Assembly: GCF_945859705.1 (NCBI RefSeq)
Contig: NC_079137.1
Coordinates: 69,462,277-69,526,276 of the forward strand
Origin: Episyrphus balteatus
Lineage: Eukaryota; Arthropoda; Insecta; Diptera; Syrphidae
Length of the DNA: 64,000 nucleotides
Direction: 5' to 3'
Position 1 is the stretch's first letter. Each line of letters opens with the position of its first letter. Of this stretch, positions 27,301-35,668 are shown in pieces. Both the position numbers and the translations under genes were made by a program. The notes beneath the pieces were generated by a model. The model worked only from the letters and a program-made list of their open reading frames with translations, had not been told where the DNA came from and made no database searches.

Positions 27301-28651
27301 TTAAAAAGATCTATACTGAAAGGAAATTTAACTTTATACAAAATATTTTTTATGTTAAATTTTCAAAATTCAGCTTTCTTTTCAAGTTTTAAACAAAATC
27401 TCGAAAAGTTACAAAAAGACTCGAAATTTGTTTATCTTTTCAAAAACTGTCATAGGATGTCTTAATAAATTATTCATATTTAGATTTTTTAGAAAGGTAT
27501 CTTGTGTTTTTTGCTAGTATTTATAATTTTACATAAAAAAGTTTAAAACTCCGGGTATACTAAAAATTTTGAAATTTTCTTTGAGAAAAACTTTTTTAAA
27601 TTTAATTTGGTTTTAAAAACGATTTTTTTAAATGTTTTGATTCAGAAGACTTAAACTTCTGAGGTGAGCCAAACAAAATATTTTAGTGTTTCTTCCTTAT
27701 TTATAAACAACCGACAAAAAAAAAAACTTTGAAAAATCATATCTAGAAAACGGTTAAAATGCGTTAGAACTTAGAACAAGTTGGTATTGAGTGTCAATTT
27801 TGGCTTTATACTTGTGTAATAGAGGCTTTTTTTAGACAATACAATTTTAACTGTCTTGTTTTTCATTAACGTTAGTTTTAGGCATGAAATTAAAATTACA
27901 AATTTCAACTAAAATGCATTTAAAGTACAGATTTTTAAAGAACGACAAAAAAAAAACAATGTTGTCTCAAGATTGATATTCGTTGGACAATATGAAAAAG
28001 TTCAGTACAAGACGGTTTAATTGTTTCCTTTGGACCGTGGAAGATGCATTCGAAAATTCATAGTTTATAAACCTTACATATTGATAAAAGCCATAACTCA
28101 ATCATTTAAAACGTTGATAAGCACTGAAAATAAAAATGATTTTATTGCTTTTCAAACCAATTTTAGATTCAATACTTTTAAAATAAGCTCTTCTAAAAAT
28201 TCCGGCTTTTTGGCTACGACTTTAGACCAATGATTTAATACAGCCAAAGAAGAAAAAGTCGTCTTAAATCTTATGCCCTAGGAAGCAAGAACATGTCTCG
28301 AAAAAAAAACAGGCTCAACAAATTGAGTTTTTTCAACTGACCACTTAATTCTGTTTGTTGATGAATTCGTTTTAGATTTTAAGTTTCCTTTTTTTTCCGA
28401 AAACAATATGGTTTTTCACAATGTTTTGTCATTTTTATCAAAATTTCTTAAAGAACATAAAAAATTATACCTAACTTACCTATCTTTATAGCCTTCTGAG
28501 ACACTAGTTATATTGCTATCATCAAGCAGTACAGCTGCAATTCGTGTTTCACCTTTGAACCAGTTAATCGAATGCAATGCACCGCATACTGTCATGTTCA
28601 TTGGACATGGCAATTCAACTGTTTTACCCACATGCTCTGATATGGTTGTAC
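220..28651 (-). CDS. Ig-superfamily adhesion receptor, probably neuromusculin (nrm)-like; 12 exons, partial at both ends
   Basis: Twelve exons on the minus strand join in frame (phases 1, 2, 1, 1, 1, 0, 0, 1, 2, 1, 0, 0 entering successive exons) and give about 570 residues made of five complete Ig domains plus the start of a sixth. Each domain shows the B-strand Cys, the C-strand Trp (absent only where the window ends) and the F-strand Cys, with several N-glycosylation sequons, as expected for a cell-surface ectodomain. No signal peptide, transmembrane segment or cytoplasmic tail lies in the exons seen, so both ends are missing. Multi-Ig receptors of this sort act in neuronal or muscle cell recognition in flies. 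The name neuromusculin rests on my memory of a very similar Drosophila protein and could be wrong; the sidestep/beat-related and echinoid groups are the alternatives. Membership of the Ig superfamily is near certain. Exons are listed separately. Confidence 0.88.
405..536 (-). CDS. Exon: second half of Ig domain 5
   Basis: Exactly 44 codons in phase 0; acceptor tcccag before 536, donor gtaaga after 405. It encodes EDLCHIDPSKLLLES and GRGFFYNYSCEGFNAAGWG, with the F-strand Cys in NYSCEG, then PRSDDKELM. The additional Cys in EDLCHID probably pairs with the Cys in LPDCTET of the exon before it, an inference. Confidence 0.93.
2065..2700 (+). repeat. Degenerate interspersed repeat, copy 1
   Basis: Within the 537-3743 intron. 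Several blocks (for example gtcccgttttcgaaaattt, ttctatggcaggtaccgtt and atcgttggagccgtttt) recur on the opposite strand at 40020-40475, so this is a dispersed family. The right end carries the (AGAC)n stretch near 2645-2662 followed by ggacttccgggacccac, a tail frequent in insect repeats. No coding content is evident. The rest of this intron shows only A+T-rich sequence. Confidence 0.6.
3744..3919 (-). CDS. Exon: linker and first half of Ig domain 5
   Basis: The acceptor gcttacag precedes 3919 and the donor gtaagt follows 3744. After completing a split Tyr it encodes VPIVEVLMTPEGPVKES, NVTLYCNIVDANPSQLT and KVRWYANSSLLKELPD, giving the B-strand Cys and core Trp of domain 5. It ends on a codon boundary (ETN). 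Sequons NVT and NSS are visible. The following intron is 3.2 kb and contains an old interspersed repeat. Confidence 0.93.
4101..4288 (-). CDS. Exon: second half of Ig domain 4
   Basis: The acceptor cttttccag precedes 4288 and the donor gtaagt follows 4101. The first base completes the core Trp, followed by YRNTDLVNVNDTDRYEGG. NVALVIKSTDKRDIGNYSC has the D-x-G-x-Y-x-C F-strand signature; HLSNSITSGKG and ETQIELDVQ complete the domain. Sequons NDT and NYS are visible. Confidence 0.93.
4540..6470. repeat. Degenerate short satellite built on AGGAAAATTCCTAATTTTT
   Basis: Nearly 2 kb in which the imperfectly palindromic motif ggaaaattcctaatttttag recurs dozens of times with substitutions and small indels; nominal period is about 19 bases. 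It lies in the 11.6-kb intron between the two exons of Ig domain 4. A few longer blocks also repeat within it, such as the atctaacctcctttacttcag segment near 5707, 5888 and 6507. Confidence 0.8.
6540..8765. other. Intronic sequence without a gene
   Basis: Around 6650-7770 the base composition is more balanced and repeats are few, with runs such as ccccgctccccctcctcctcc near 6885. This could be conserved regulatory DNA within the intron, but no motif cluster or splice-bordered frame is convincing. Confidence 0.4.
8770..8940. mobile_element. Miniature element with TTAA target duplication (piggyBac-like)
   Basis: A 171-base segment has perfect 18-base terminal inverted repeats, agggtg followed by twelve T, and is flanked on both sides by TTAA (8766-8769 and 8941-8944). 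TTAA duplication is the hallmark of the piggyBac superfamily. There is no coding capacity, so it is non-autonomous. The termini do not begin with the usual CCC, so superfamily assignment is tentative. Confidence 0.6.
8945..12099. other. A+T-rich intronic sequence, no gene seen
   Basis: Contains homopolymer tracts (for example poly-T near 11025-11045) and short open frames with no domain or splice support. Nothing else is recognised. Confidence 0.5.
12100..13740. repeat. Array of ACTGGTATAAA half-sites in alternating orientation
   Basis: The motif actggtataaa or its complement tttataccagt recurs about fifteen times, at roughly 12110, 12258, 12360, 12512, 12632, 12775, 12914, 13036, 13172, 13356, 13481, 13617 and 13709. 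Spacing is often 100-150 bases and orientation tends to alternate. Sequence between motifs is diverged. A 309-base part (12739-13047) is present again, inverted, at 15073-15380. Confidence 0.65.
15073..15380. repeat. Inverted diverged copy of 12739-13047
   Basis: Read in reverse complement, this 308-base block follows the earlier block motif by motif: aaacagggag, then attttttgtacaa, ttagcaagaagaag, agatctttat, ataaactggtc, aaataaaacag and tttataccagt. The order and total length are preserved despite many substitutions. The pair could be the ends of an old element of about 3 kb, or two separate insertions. Confidence 0.65.
15848..15959 (-). CDS. Exon: linker and first half of Ig domain 4
   Basis: The acceptor acacacag precedes 15959 and the donor gtaagc follows 15848. 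Its 36 whole codons begin PPVVKVSPPHITVNTS and continue TVLLNCEYVANPATLTSVK, ending in TG of a split Trp codon. That Trp is the core Ig tryptophan and is completed by the exon at 4101-4288 across an 11.6-kb intron, the longest internal intron seen here. The reverse strand of this exon is also open, but the splice sites and Ig pattern settle the strand. Confidence 0.92.
16071..16230 (-). CDS. Exon: second half of Ig domain 3
   Basis: The acceptor tcttcag precedes 16230 and the donor gtaagt follows 16071; the upstream intron is only 101 bases. It encodes VEQNDGTFHTVSDLIFNAS, then RFENDMVFRCDADN (F-strand Cys) and the G strand YSFVTLEVM. The trailing T joins AC of the next exon to give Tyr, opening the YPPVVK linker. 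Confidence 0.93.
16332..16430 (-). CDS. Exon: central part of Ig domain 3
   Basis: Exactly 33 codons, phase 0 at both ends; acceptor cttctag, donor gtaagt. It encodes VYGARPAVNISWSNSS, carrying the core Trp with sequons NIS and NSS, then PIVDEDNALTEIRTHA. Ig domain 3 is therefore split over three exons, unlike the two-exon layout of the other domains. Confidence 0.92.
16431..19016. other. 2.6-kb intron without recognisable elements
   Basis: Lies between two exons of Ig domain 3. It is A+T-rich with scattered small repeats, including an imperfect inverted pair built on tttcgctgag at about 18238 and 18343. No coding frame with splice support. Confidence 0.5.
19017..19093 (-). CDS. Exon: linker and B strand of Ig domain 3
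   Basis: A short 77-base exon: acceptor tatatag before 19093, donor gtaagt after 19017. It encodes RPTGITLSGVEHHTVQG and SKVVLTCQ, the linker and B-strand Cys of the third Ig domain. It is too short to be seen as an open frame on its own; support comes from consensus splice sites and exact frame agreement with both neighbours (2 bases in, phase 0 out). Confidence 0.9.
19455..19613 (-). CDS. Exon: second half of Ig domain 2
   Basis: The acceptor tttctag precedes 19613 and the donor gtaagg follows 19455. The 52 whole codons read from SPTYDEKDGLYTATLELSL through the F strand LGNTIECRVESSA to the G strand RSVIDVDMQ. The Cys of TIECRVES pairs with the Cys of the preceding exon. The split last codon is Val, completed by the exon at 19017-19093, only 361 bases away. 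Confidence 0.93.
19614..22737. other. Intronic sequence, no gene seen
   Basis: Simple repeats dominate, including a poly-T tract of about 24 bases at 20380. The phrase tgtaacggg(t/c)gtgac occurs twice (about 21353 and 21492) in otherwise different surroundings. No further feature supported. Confidence 0.45.
22738..22888. mobile_element. 151-bp miniature element, pogo/Tc1-like termini
   Basis: The left end cagtcgaatccctctaagtc and the right end cttagagggagttcgact are inverted repeats, with internal repetition of the ctctaagtcgaa phrase. The segment is bordered by TA on both sides (22736-22737, 22889-22890), as expected for Tc1/mariner/pogo insertion. No protein is encoded. Confidence 0.6.
24180..24830. 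repeat. Degenerate tandem array with the phrase TTCGATCAAACTTCATGG
   Basis: Repeats of the order tgttcgatcaaacttcat, aaaactttattttcaaacat, aaagattcgagattctttga recur at about 24225, 24338, 24455, 24512, 24605 and 24693, with spacing from about 60 to 115 bases. Short frames cross it without stops only because of this repetition; I do not treat them as coding. Confidence 0.65.
24933..25103 (-). CDS. Exon: linker and first half of Ig domain 2
   Basis: The exon starts after aatcag and ends before gtaagt. It encodes VPPTEVVIVDEKGDR, the typical Val-Pro-Pro inter-domain linker, then GPLQEGHTLRSTC (B-strand Cys), NTRPQPSVGWFRANKR (core Trp) and LTT. Frame continues from the previous exon through a split Val and into the next through a split His. 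The intron that follows is 5.3 kb long and contains a miniature transposon and a degenerate tandem array. Confidence 0.93.
25104..26356. other. Intron, very A+T-rich
   Basis: 1.25 kb of mostly poly-A/poly-T tracts separating Ig1 from Ig2. Nothing else seen. Confidence 0.6.
26357..26505 (-). CDS. Exon: second half of Ig domain 1
   Basis: The acceptor is tgcag before 26505 and the donor gtaagt after 26357. The first base completes the AG of the previous exon to give Arg. The 49 codons contain the D-E-F strand pattern LIIKDLQISDEDIYLC, the classic D-x-x-x-Y-x-C F-strand signature, followed by two more cysteines' worth of loop (PLEACDNYYGY) and the G strand RVKLNVL. The final base forms Val with the next exon. 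The extra Cys in the F-G loop probably pairs with the extra Cys in the preceding exon (TVCG), an inference. Confidence 0.93.
26506..28479. other. 2-kb intron within Ig domain 1
   Basis: Separates the two halves of Ig1. A+T-rich, without a recognisable element or a second exon. Confidence 0.55.
28480..28651 (-). CDS. Exon: first half of Ig domain 1
   Basis: This is the most 5' coding exon I can support. The acceptor (tttacag before 28651) and donor (gtaagt after 28480) are both good; the exon opens with two bases of a split codon and closes with two. It encodes 56 whole residues, including TVELPCPMNMTVCG (B-strand Cys) and HSINWFKGETR (core Trp), then a loop with DDSNITS. Sequons NMT and NIT are visible. 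Because it enters in phase 1 with no initiator or hydrophobic leader, an upstream exon carrying the signal peptide must exist; none was found to its right. Confidence 0.92.
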
Positions 28652-31600
28652 CTGTAAATTAAAAAAAAAAATAATAATAAAAATTAATAAGAAATATTAT
28701 TACTTCAATAATTCCATCTATCTTTTTATTAAAAATTTAATTTCTTAAAACAAAACAGAGAGAGAGATAGAAACAGAGTCTTTAATATAATTTTCTATCG
28801 AAAATCCTTTTAGCATAACTTTGCTAAATGGAAAATAATTTTATGTTATAAGATAAAAGGACTAAAAGTATGTGTGTGTGTGTGTATATTGTACGTCTTA
28901 AATTGGACTTGCACAAAAACCCCAAGTAAAATGCCTGAAATAAATTACATTCCATTCTATATCATGGCGGTAGCATCTCTTCTCTAAGATGGATTTATGG
29001 TAGATTTAGAAAGGAAGCATTTATATACCATCCAAGCAAAAGAATATATAATATAAGAATTTATATATAAGTAAAAGTAAGACTACAAGTACATAGAGAA
29101 AATGTTGAGGTTATGGAACATATTTATAAAACGAAAAGGATTCACCATCTTCACAGGCTTTGAAGTTATAAGAAAATAAAAAAAAAAGAAGAATAAGAAA
29201 ATCTTGATAGAGAGAGATAGAAATATACGGGTAAAATAGAATTACCCCCAAAACCCTCTTACATACACATACCAATTTCAAAAATCGAATAAGGACTAAG
29301 GAAAAATATAAGGAAGAGAAAATTCAAGGAAGGAAACATAGCCACAGCATAATTCAAACTTTAGTCGTTTCCAAAGGAATTTCATCCCAGAAAAAGAAGA
29401 AGAAGAAAAAAAAGCCTTCTCTTGGAACGCACGATACAGTCCAGATTCATACTCTCGTTAAGGATGGAAGAAGAATCCTCTCTCCCCAAACGACACGAAG
29501 ACGATGTAGAAAATCCTTAAAGAAAAACGAACGAAAAAAAAAGGGTGAGAGAAGGTTTTTCTTATCTTTTCACATTCAGGCAACACTTTTGTTGTCACTT
29601 ATTATGTAAAGTACCTCTATACGCCATATAGGTCGACATACAAGACGATCTCAAGGACGAGAAGAAGGACCTCCACCACGACGACGAAGGAAATGGCATA
29701 GACATTAGGCCATGAATACGAGAAAAAGGACATATATACACAGGTATAATAATGCGGTTTAGGTGATTTTTCATACCGGATATCCGGAAACACACATTGC
29801 AACATCGAAAAATGTCCTTCCGAATGACTTAAGAGGAATATATATACCAAATGACAAATGACATGGCAAATAGGCAACCTGATGCCAATCATTCAGAATG
29901 TTTAAGATGGCGAATCCATTTTATTTGATATCCTTTTTTTTGCCTGCCTGCCTGCTGGTGTCGTCTGATATCGTAGGTACCTATCCTGGTTTAGGTGCAA
30001 GGATAAACTGATGTGTCATGTTATAATATCCCTCGTCTCTCTCATCGAATGGGTCATTTTTTTTTTTTTCGTTTCATTTTTTTTTCTGCCTCGTCCTTTA
30101 AGCCAGAAAACATATCCCTTGTGAATTATTGAATAGTCATGACGTGAAGAGAAAAAGGCTAGCGAGTTCTTCTTGTTGTTGTTGTTGATGTTCTTGTCAA
30201 TTTTTGATACCATTTCTGCCATTGCCACTATAGTACCACTGTCATGTTTGAAAACCATCAACTCTCTAGACTACACAACTACTTTCCTGAAAATGGAATA
30301 TTTCATGACACACGAAAGAGATATAGTCTCATGATGAATTTCAGTTTCTTTCAATCTCGCGTTTTGTGGCAGCCAGCAGCAGGATGATGCGGACCAATTT
30401 GATGGGCTTTGAAAGGCTGATAAATTGATAGGCCCTTTTTTAGCTTTAGTCCCGGTTTGTTTTTCGATTCTGATGGTTGTTGTTGATAGCAGAGTAGATG
30501 GGTATTTTGTTGGTGTTGTAACTTGAGGCGATATATATCTTTTTTGTATGTTAGAGGAAAATTTATGATTTGGGAGATATTTGGTGACAGGTTTTCGGGT
30601 ATCCGTAATGAAAAGCTAACAGAGCATTAAGATTTTGGCTGCTTTTCGGTTTCTGATGTCCTTAAAAAGTGATGAGATGAGATTTCAATGAATTTGGAAA
30701 ATGGAAAAAAGGATTTGTGTGAATGTTTTATATCGATTTGGATTAAATAGATATTGGTTGGAATGGAAGTAGGTATTGGCAAAAGGGAGAAAGAGAAAAT
30801 AAGTTTGAGGATCAACAATTTGTCATATTGAATGATTTAAATGAATGTTTGTTTTTTTTTTTGGCAGAGATCAGGGTGATTTGGATTTTTTTTTGTAGAA
30901 AATTTTTTGGAAGATTTTAAGAAAATTTGTAGGTAATGATTGGCAATTTGGAAAAATCAACTTTAACTGGTTTCAAAGTGATACCTAAGTTATAACTTTT
31001 TCAAAAGGGTGCCATAATATTTTGCTTCAAGACTTTCAACCATTGTAAAAATTCATGACTTAACCGATTTCCACAACAAAATTATATGGAAGTTATTAAT
31101 TTTAAATTTTCTAAAAAGCCATATTTGTATTTAAAAAAATAAATAAGGTATGTATCTACAAGTGGATGGATGCATTTTTGTAAATTTTAAAAAAATGATA
31201 GGTTTACCATTTTTTTTGTTTGTTTATGTATGAAATTTTTTGAGATGGACGAATTTTTAACCCAAAAAGTTTATTTAATTATACAAATTTAAAGGATGTT
31301 CTTTAGATAACAATGAAAAGTTGTATTATATAGCTTAAATTTAATTTTGGAGCAATGTAGTATTAATTTAGAGTGTTTTTCAACCTGAATCTTAAAAAAA
31401 TATGAAACAGTTGTTTTTTATATACCTGAGCATTTAAGCATGTCATTAAATCAAGCACAAAATACTTTCATTACTCCAAAATAAAATTAAAGATTTAAAA
31501 TTTTACTTTTCATTTCTGTCAAAAAAAAAATACAATTTTTCAAGCAAACGAAGTAATTTTACATTGTTACAACTTCCCCGGAAAAATTTCACACAAAAAA

Positions 31601-32285
31601 ATAAATTTACGAAGAACCAAAATTCGCACGTTTCTAAAAAAAAAACAAGTCACTCAGAAATGAATCTATTCTCCAGACCAAAAATACAAAAATAAGAGGG
31701 TAAAAAAGTGCTTTGTTTTGGTACCACTCTAAGAATGTAGCAACGCAGTTCTTAATTTTTAGACGAATACTTTTGTTCTAGCTGTTACTTTTAACCTCTG
31801 TAACTACTTATCCCGCACCCACTACTGACAAAATATTCATCTTTTCATTAAAAAGATAACATCTAAGCTTTTCAAGAGTGGTTGTTTTGGGTATCATTCC
31901 ATTCAGCATTATGAAAAATTTTTATGACGCAATGTGGCCAGATTGCCTAAACCTTAATTGTCTAGCTTAATCAACCGTCTTCTTCTCCCCTTCTCTTGCA
32001 TATGCAGTTAAAAAAAAAACAATACGAAAAGGCACGTATACGCCTCAGTGCACGTGGACAACATACAAATAATCTGAAATACAACTTTGGCATAGTTGCT
32101 ATCACACCTTAATTGAAATTAAATCAAAACTTATTTTTATTTTATTTCTGAACATTTCTCTTATAGCAATTTCAACCAAATATTTTTAGACTTGTACTTC
32201 TAGGCACTTGATGTAATTTTTAATTGCAAAATATTATCATAATAATTTTTTTTTAATTAAAAAATAAATGAAAGTAAGTATTTTA
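28652..32285. other. Non-coding stretch upstream of the first recognised exon
   Basis: Probably the beginning (3' side) of the first intron. Contains (TG)n near 28870-28886 and a more balanced-composition stretch at about 29400-30500. I searched the minus strand for an ATG followed by a hydrophobic leader and a phase-1 donor and saw none. Confidence 0.45.
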
Positions 32286-32287
32286 TA

Positions 32288-32514
32288 CACTGATGGAAAA
32301 GCCACCATAAAACAACGTAAAATCAATGAAAACCACATTGATTTAACTATTATTCGGAATGATTTTGCGTTGAAGATGAATATTTTAAAATCAACGTGGA
32401 AAAAGGGTTAATTGGTTAATTTTTGATGGTTTCGTTTCTTAAAGTCACATAAATAAAAGTAGTAAATCTTTGAAACAAAGACGTTTCAACTTCAATTTAT
32501 TTTTTCCCTCAGTG
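32288..32514. mobile_element. Miniature element with CACTGAGGGAAAA-type ends
   Basis: The left end cactgatggaaaa and right end ttttccctcagtg are inverted repeats with one mismatch, and TA borders both ends (32286-32287 and 32515-32516). At 227 bases, without coding capacity, it fits a non-autonomous TA-inserting DNA transposon. Superfamily not assigned. Confidence 0.5.
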
Positions 32515-32847
32515 TATATGTACATTATTCAGGCACCTTACAGTTTTTTTTTTAAAACACTCCATACCAATATTAAATAAAATTTGTCAGTTACAATTAA
32601 TTGTGAAAAATACCTAAGAAAAAAGATATTTTTTCGATTTGTTTTTGCAGTTTTTTATGTAAATTGAGAAATGCAACATAATTTCAAATATATAATTAGA
32701 ATTTCAAGTGTGCAAATGTATTAATCGGACTTTCCACTTTCTGGACGGAAATAACCTTAAATAAACTAATATAAACCGATTAAAAAAAGTTTAAAGTTTG
32801 AAAACATTAAAAAGCTGTAAGGTCGAGTAAAGAATCACAAAAAAGAG

Positions 32848-33191
32848 ATCACAACAAAAACATTACTGTTAAAAAAAGAGCCAAGTTCTCCTATGTTGAA
32901 ATTATGCTGGCACAAAAAGTACTGAGATGTAAAAGTGTACCAAGTTCTAAAGTTTGGGTTCAAATTCGTATCAATAAAATTTTGATTGTTCTCTTGACAA
33001 TTTTTCTTAATTATCGATTTTTAAAGTTATTTCAAAAATTGCCAAGTAAACAATCAAAATTTTATTGATACGAATTTGAACCCAAACTTTAGAACTTGGT
33101 ACACTTTTACATCTCAGTACTTTTTGTGCCAGCATAATTTCAACATAGGAGAACTTGGCTCTTTTTTTAACAGTAATGTTTTTGTTGTGAT
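32848..33191. repeat. 143-bp perfect inverted repeat, 58-bp spacer
   Basis: Arms 32848-32990 and 33049-33191 appear to be exact reverse complements (start atcacaacaaaaacatt, end attttgattgtt), separated by 58 bases. It forms the left part of the satellite-bearing element and places the subterminal motif agccaagttctc in both orientations. Confidence 0.9.
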
Positions 33192-33239
33192 TTCACTACT
33201 TTTTGCAAGGTATGGCTGTAGAATATAAAATCTCTATAT

Positions 33240-35500
33240 TTGATGAAAATTCAGTGAAATTCAGTGGGGTGGTTGCCACGCCCCCTGCCTGAAATTCTCA
33301 AACTTTAAATTTTTTCCTTTGTGTAAACTACCAGCTCCAACATTCTACCAAATTTCAAGATTCTACGACAATCAGAAGTGCTCTATAATATTTGATGAAA
33401 ATTCAGCGGGAATGCCGGTTGCCACGCCCCCTGGCTTAAATTCTCAAATTTAAAATTTATTCCTTTGTATAAACTACCAGCTCTACTATTTTACCAAATT
33501 TCAAGATTCTACGACAATCAGAAGTGCCCTATAATAATTTATGAAAATTCAGCGGAAATGGGCGGTTGCCACGCCCCCTGGCTGAAATTCTCAAATTTTA
33601 AATTTTTTCCTTTGTATAAACTACCAGCTCTACCATTCTACCAAGTTTCAAGATTCTACGACTATCAGAAGTGCTCTATAATATTTGGTGAAAATTCAGC
33701 GGAAATGGGCGGTTGCCACGCCCCCTGGCTGAAATTCTCAAATTTTAAATTTATTCCTTTGTATAAACTTCAAGCTCTACTACTCTACCAAATTTCAAGA
33801 TTCTACGACAATCAGAAGTGCCCTATAATAATTTATGAAAATTCAGCGGAAATGGGCGGTTGTAACGCCCCCTGGCTGAAATTCTCAAATTTTAAATTTT
33901 TTCCTTTGTATAAACTACCAGCTCTACCATTCTACCAAGTTTCAAGATTCTACGACTATCAGAAGTGCTCTATAATATTTGGTGAAAATTCAGCGGAAAT
34001 GGGCGGATGCCACGCCCCCTGGCTGAAATTCTCAAATTTTAAATTTTTTCCTTTGTATAAACTACCAGCTCTACTATTCTACCAAATTTCAAGATTCTAC
34101 GACAATCAGAAGTGCTCTATAATAATTTATGAAAATTCAGCGGAAATGGGCGGTTGCCACGCCCCCTGGCTGAAATTCTCAAATTTTAAATTTTTTCCTT
34201 TGTATAAACTACCAGCTCTACCATTCTACCAAGTTTCAAGATTCTACGACTATCAGAAGTGCTCTATAATATTTGGTGAAAATTCAGCGGAAATGGGCGG
34301 ATGCCACGCCCCCTGGCTAAAATTCTCAAGTTTTAAATTTTTTCCTTTGTATGAACTACCAGCTCTACTATTCTACCAAATTTCAAGATTCTACGACAAT
34401 CAGAAGTGCTCTATAATAATTTATGAAAATTCAGCGGAAATGGGCGGTTGCCACGCCCCCTGGCTGAAATTCTCAAATTTTAAATTTTTTCCTTTGTATA
34501 AACTACCAGCTCTACCATTCTACCAAGTTTCAAGATTCTACGACTATCAGAAGTGCTCTATAATATTTGGTGAAAATTCAGCGGAAATGGGCGGATGCCA
34601 CGCCCCCTGGCTGAAATTCTCAAATTTTAATTTTTTTCCTTTGTATAAACTACCAGCTCTACTATTCTACCAAGTTTCAAGATTCTACGACTATCAGAAG
34701 TGCTCTATAATAATTTATGAAAATTCAGCGGAAATGGGCGGTTGCCACGCCCCCTGGCTGAAATTCTCAAATTTTAAATTTATTCCTTTGTATAAACTAC
34801 AAGCTCTACTATTCTACCAAATTTCAAGATTCTACGACAATCAGAAGTGCTCTATAATAATTTATGAAAATTCAGCGGAAATGGGCGGTTGCCACGCCCC
34901 CTGGCTGAAATTCTCAAATTTTAAATTTTTTCCTTTGTATAAACTACCAGCTCTACCATTCTACCAAGTTTCAAGATTCTACGACTATCAGAAGTGCTCT
35001 ATAATATTTGGTGAAAATTCAGCGGAAATGGGCGGATGCCACGCCCCCTGGCTGAAATTCTCAAATTTTAATTTTTTTCCTTTGTATAAACTACCAGCTC
35101 TACCATTCTACCAAGTTTCAAGATTCTACGACTATCAGAATTGCTCTATAATATTTGGTGAAAATTCAGCGGAAATGGGCGGATGCCACGCCCCCTGGCT
35201 GAAATTCTCAAGTTTGAAATTTTTTCCTTTGTATGAACTACCAGCTCTACTATTCTACCAAATTTCAAGATTCTACGACAATCAGAAGTGCTCTATAATA
35301 ATTTATGAAAATTCAGCGGAAATGGGCGGTTGCCACGCCCCCTGGCTGAAATTCTCAAATTTTAAATTTTTTCCTTTGTATAAACTACCAGCTCTACCAT
35401 TCTACCAAGTTTCAAGATTCTACGACTATCAGAAGTGCTCTATAATATTTGGTGAAAATTCAGCGGAAATGGGCGGATGCCACGCCCCCTGAATTGAAAA
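33240..35500 (+). repeat. 147-bp tandem satellite, about 15.5 units, two alternating monomer types
   Basis: The box ccacgccccct recurs sixteen times; from 33423 to 35481 the spacing totals 14 x 147 bases with no net indel. Two monomer types alternate: A has taataatttatgaaaattc and acgacaatcag, B has taatatttggtgaaaattc and acgactatcag. The order from 33465 is A B A B A B A B, then a B/A hybrid, then A B B A B. A variant (cctttgtatgaactacc) recurs 882 bases apart (six units), showing higher-order structure. Since 147 is divisible by three and one frame lacks stops, a 675-codon frame (33465-35492) runs through it; I regard this as a by-product of the repeat. Confidence 0.95.
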
Positions 35501-35605
35501 TCTCAAATTTTCGATTTTTTCCTTTGTATACACCACAAGTCATATCACCGTGTAAAATTTCAAGTTTCTACGACATCGGGAAGTACTCCATAATTTTGAT
35601 GATCT

Positions 35606-35668
35606 GTCAGTGAGTCAGTGAGTCAGTGAATCAGTGAGTCAGTGAGTCAGTGAGTCAGTGAGTCAGTT
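35606..35668 (+). repeat. (GTCAGTGA)n microsatellite
   Basis: About eight units of an 8-base repeat with one substituted unit, between the 147-base array and the 3' hairpin region of the element. Confidence 0.95.

Noticed and set aside
33465..35492. 675-codon frame as a genuine protein-coding gene
   Set aside because: It is fully explained by a 147-base tandem repeat with one stop-free frame; reported as a finding but not annotated as CDS.
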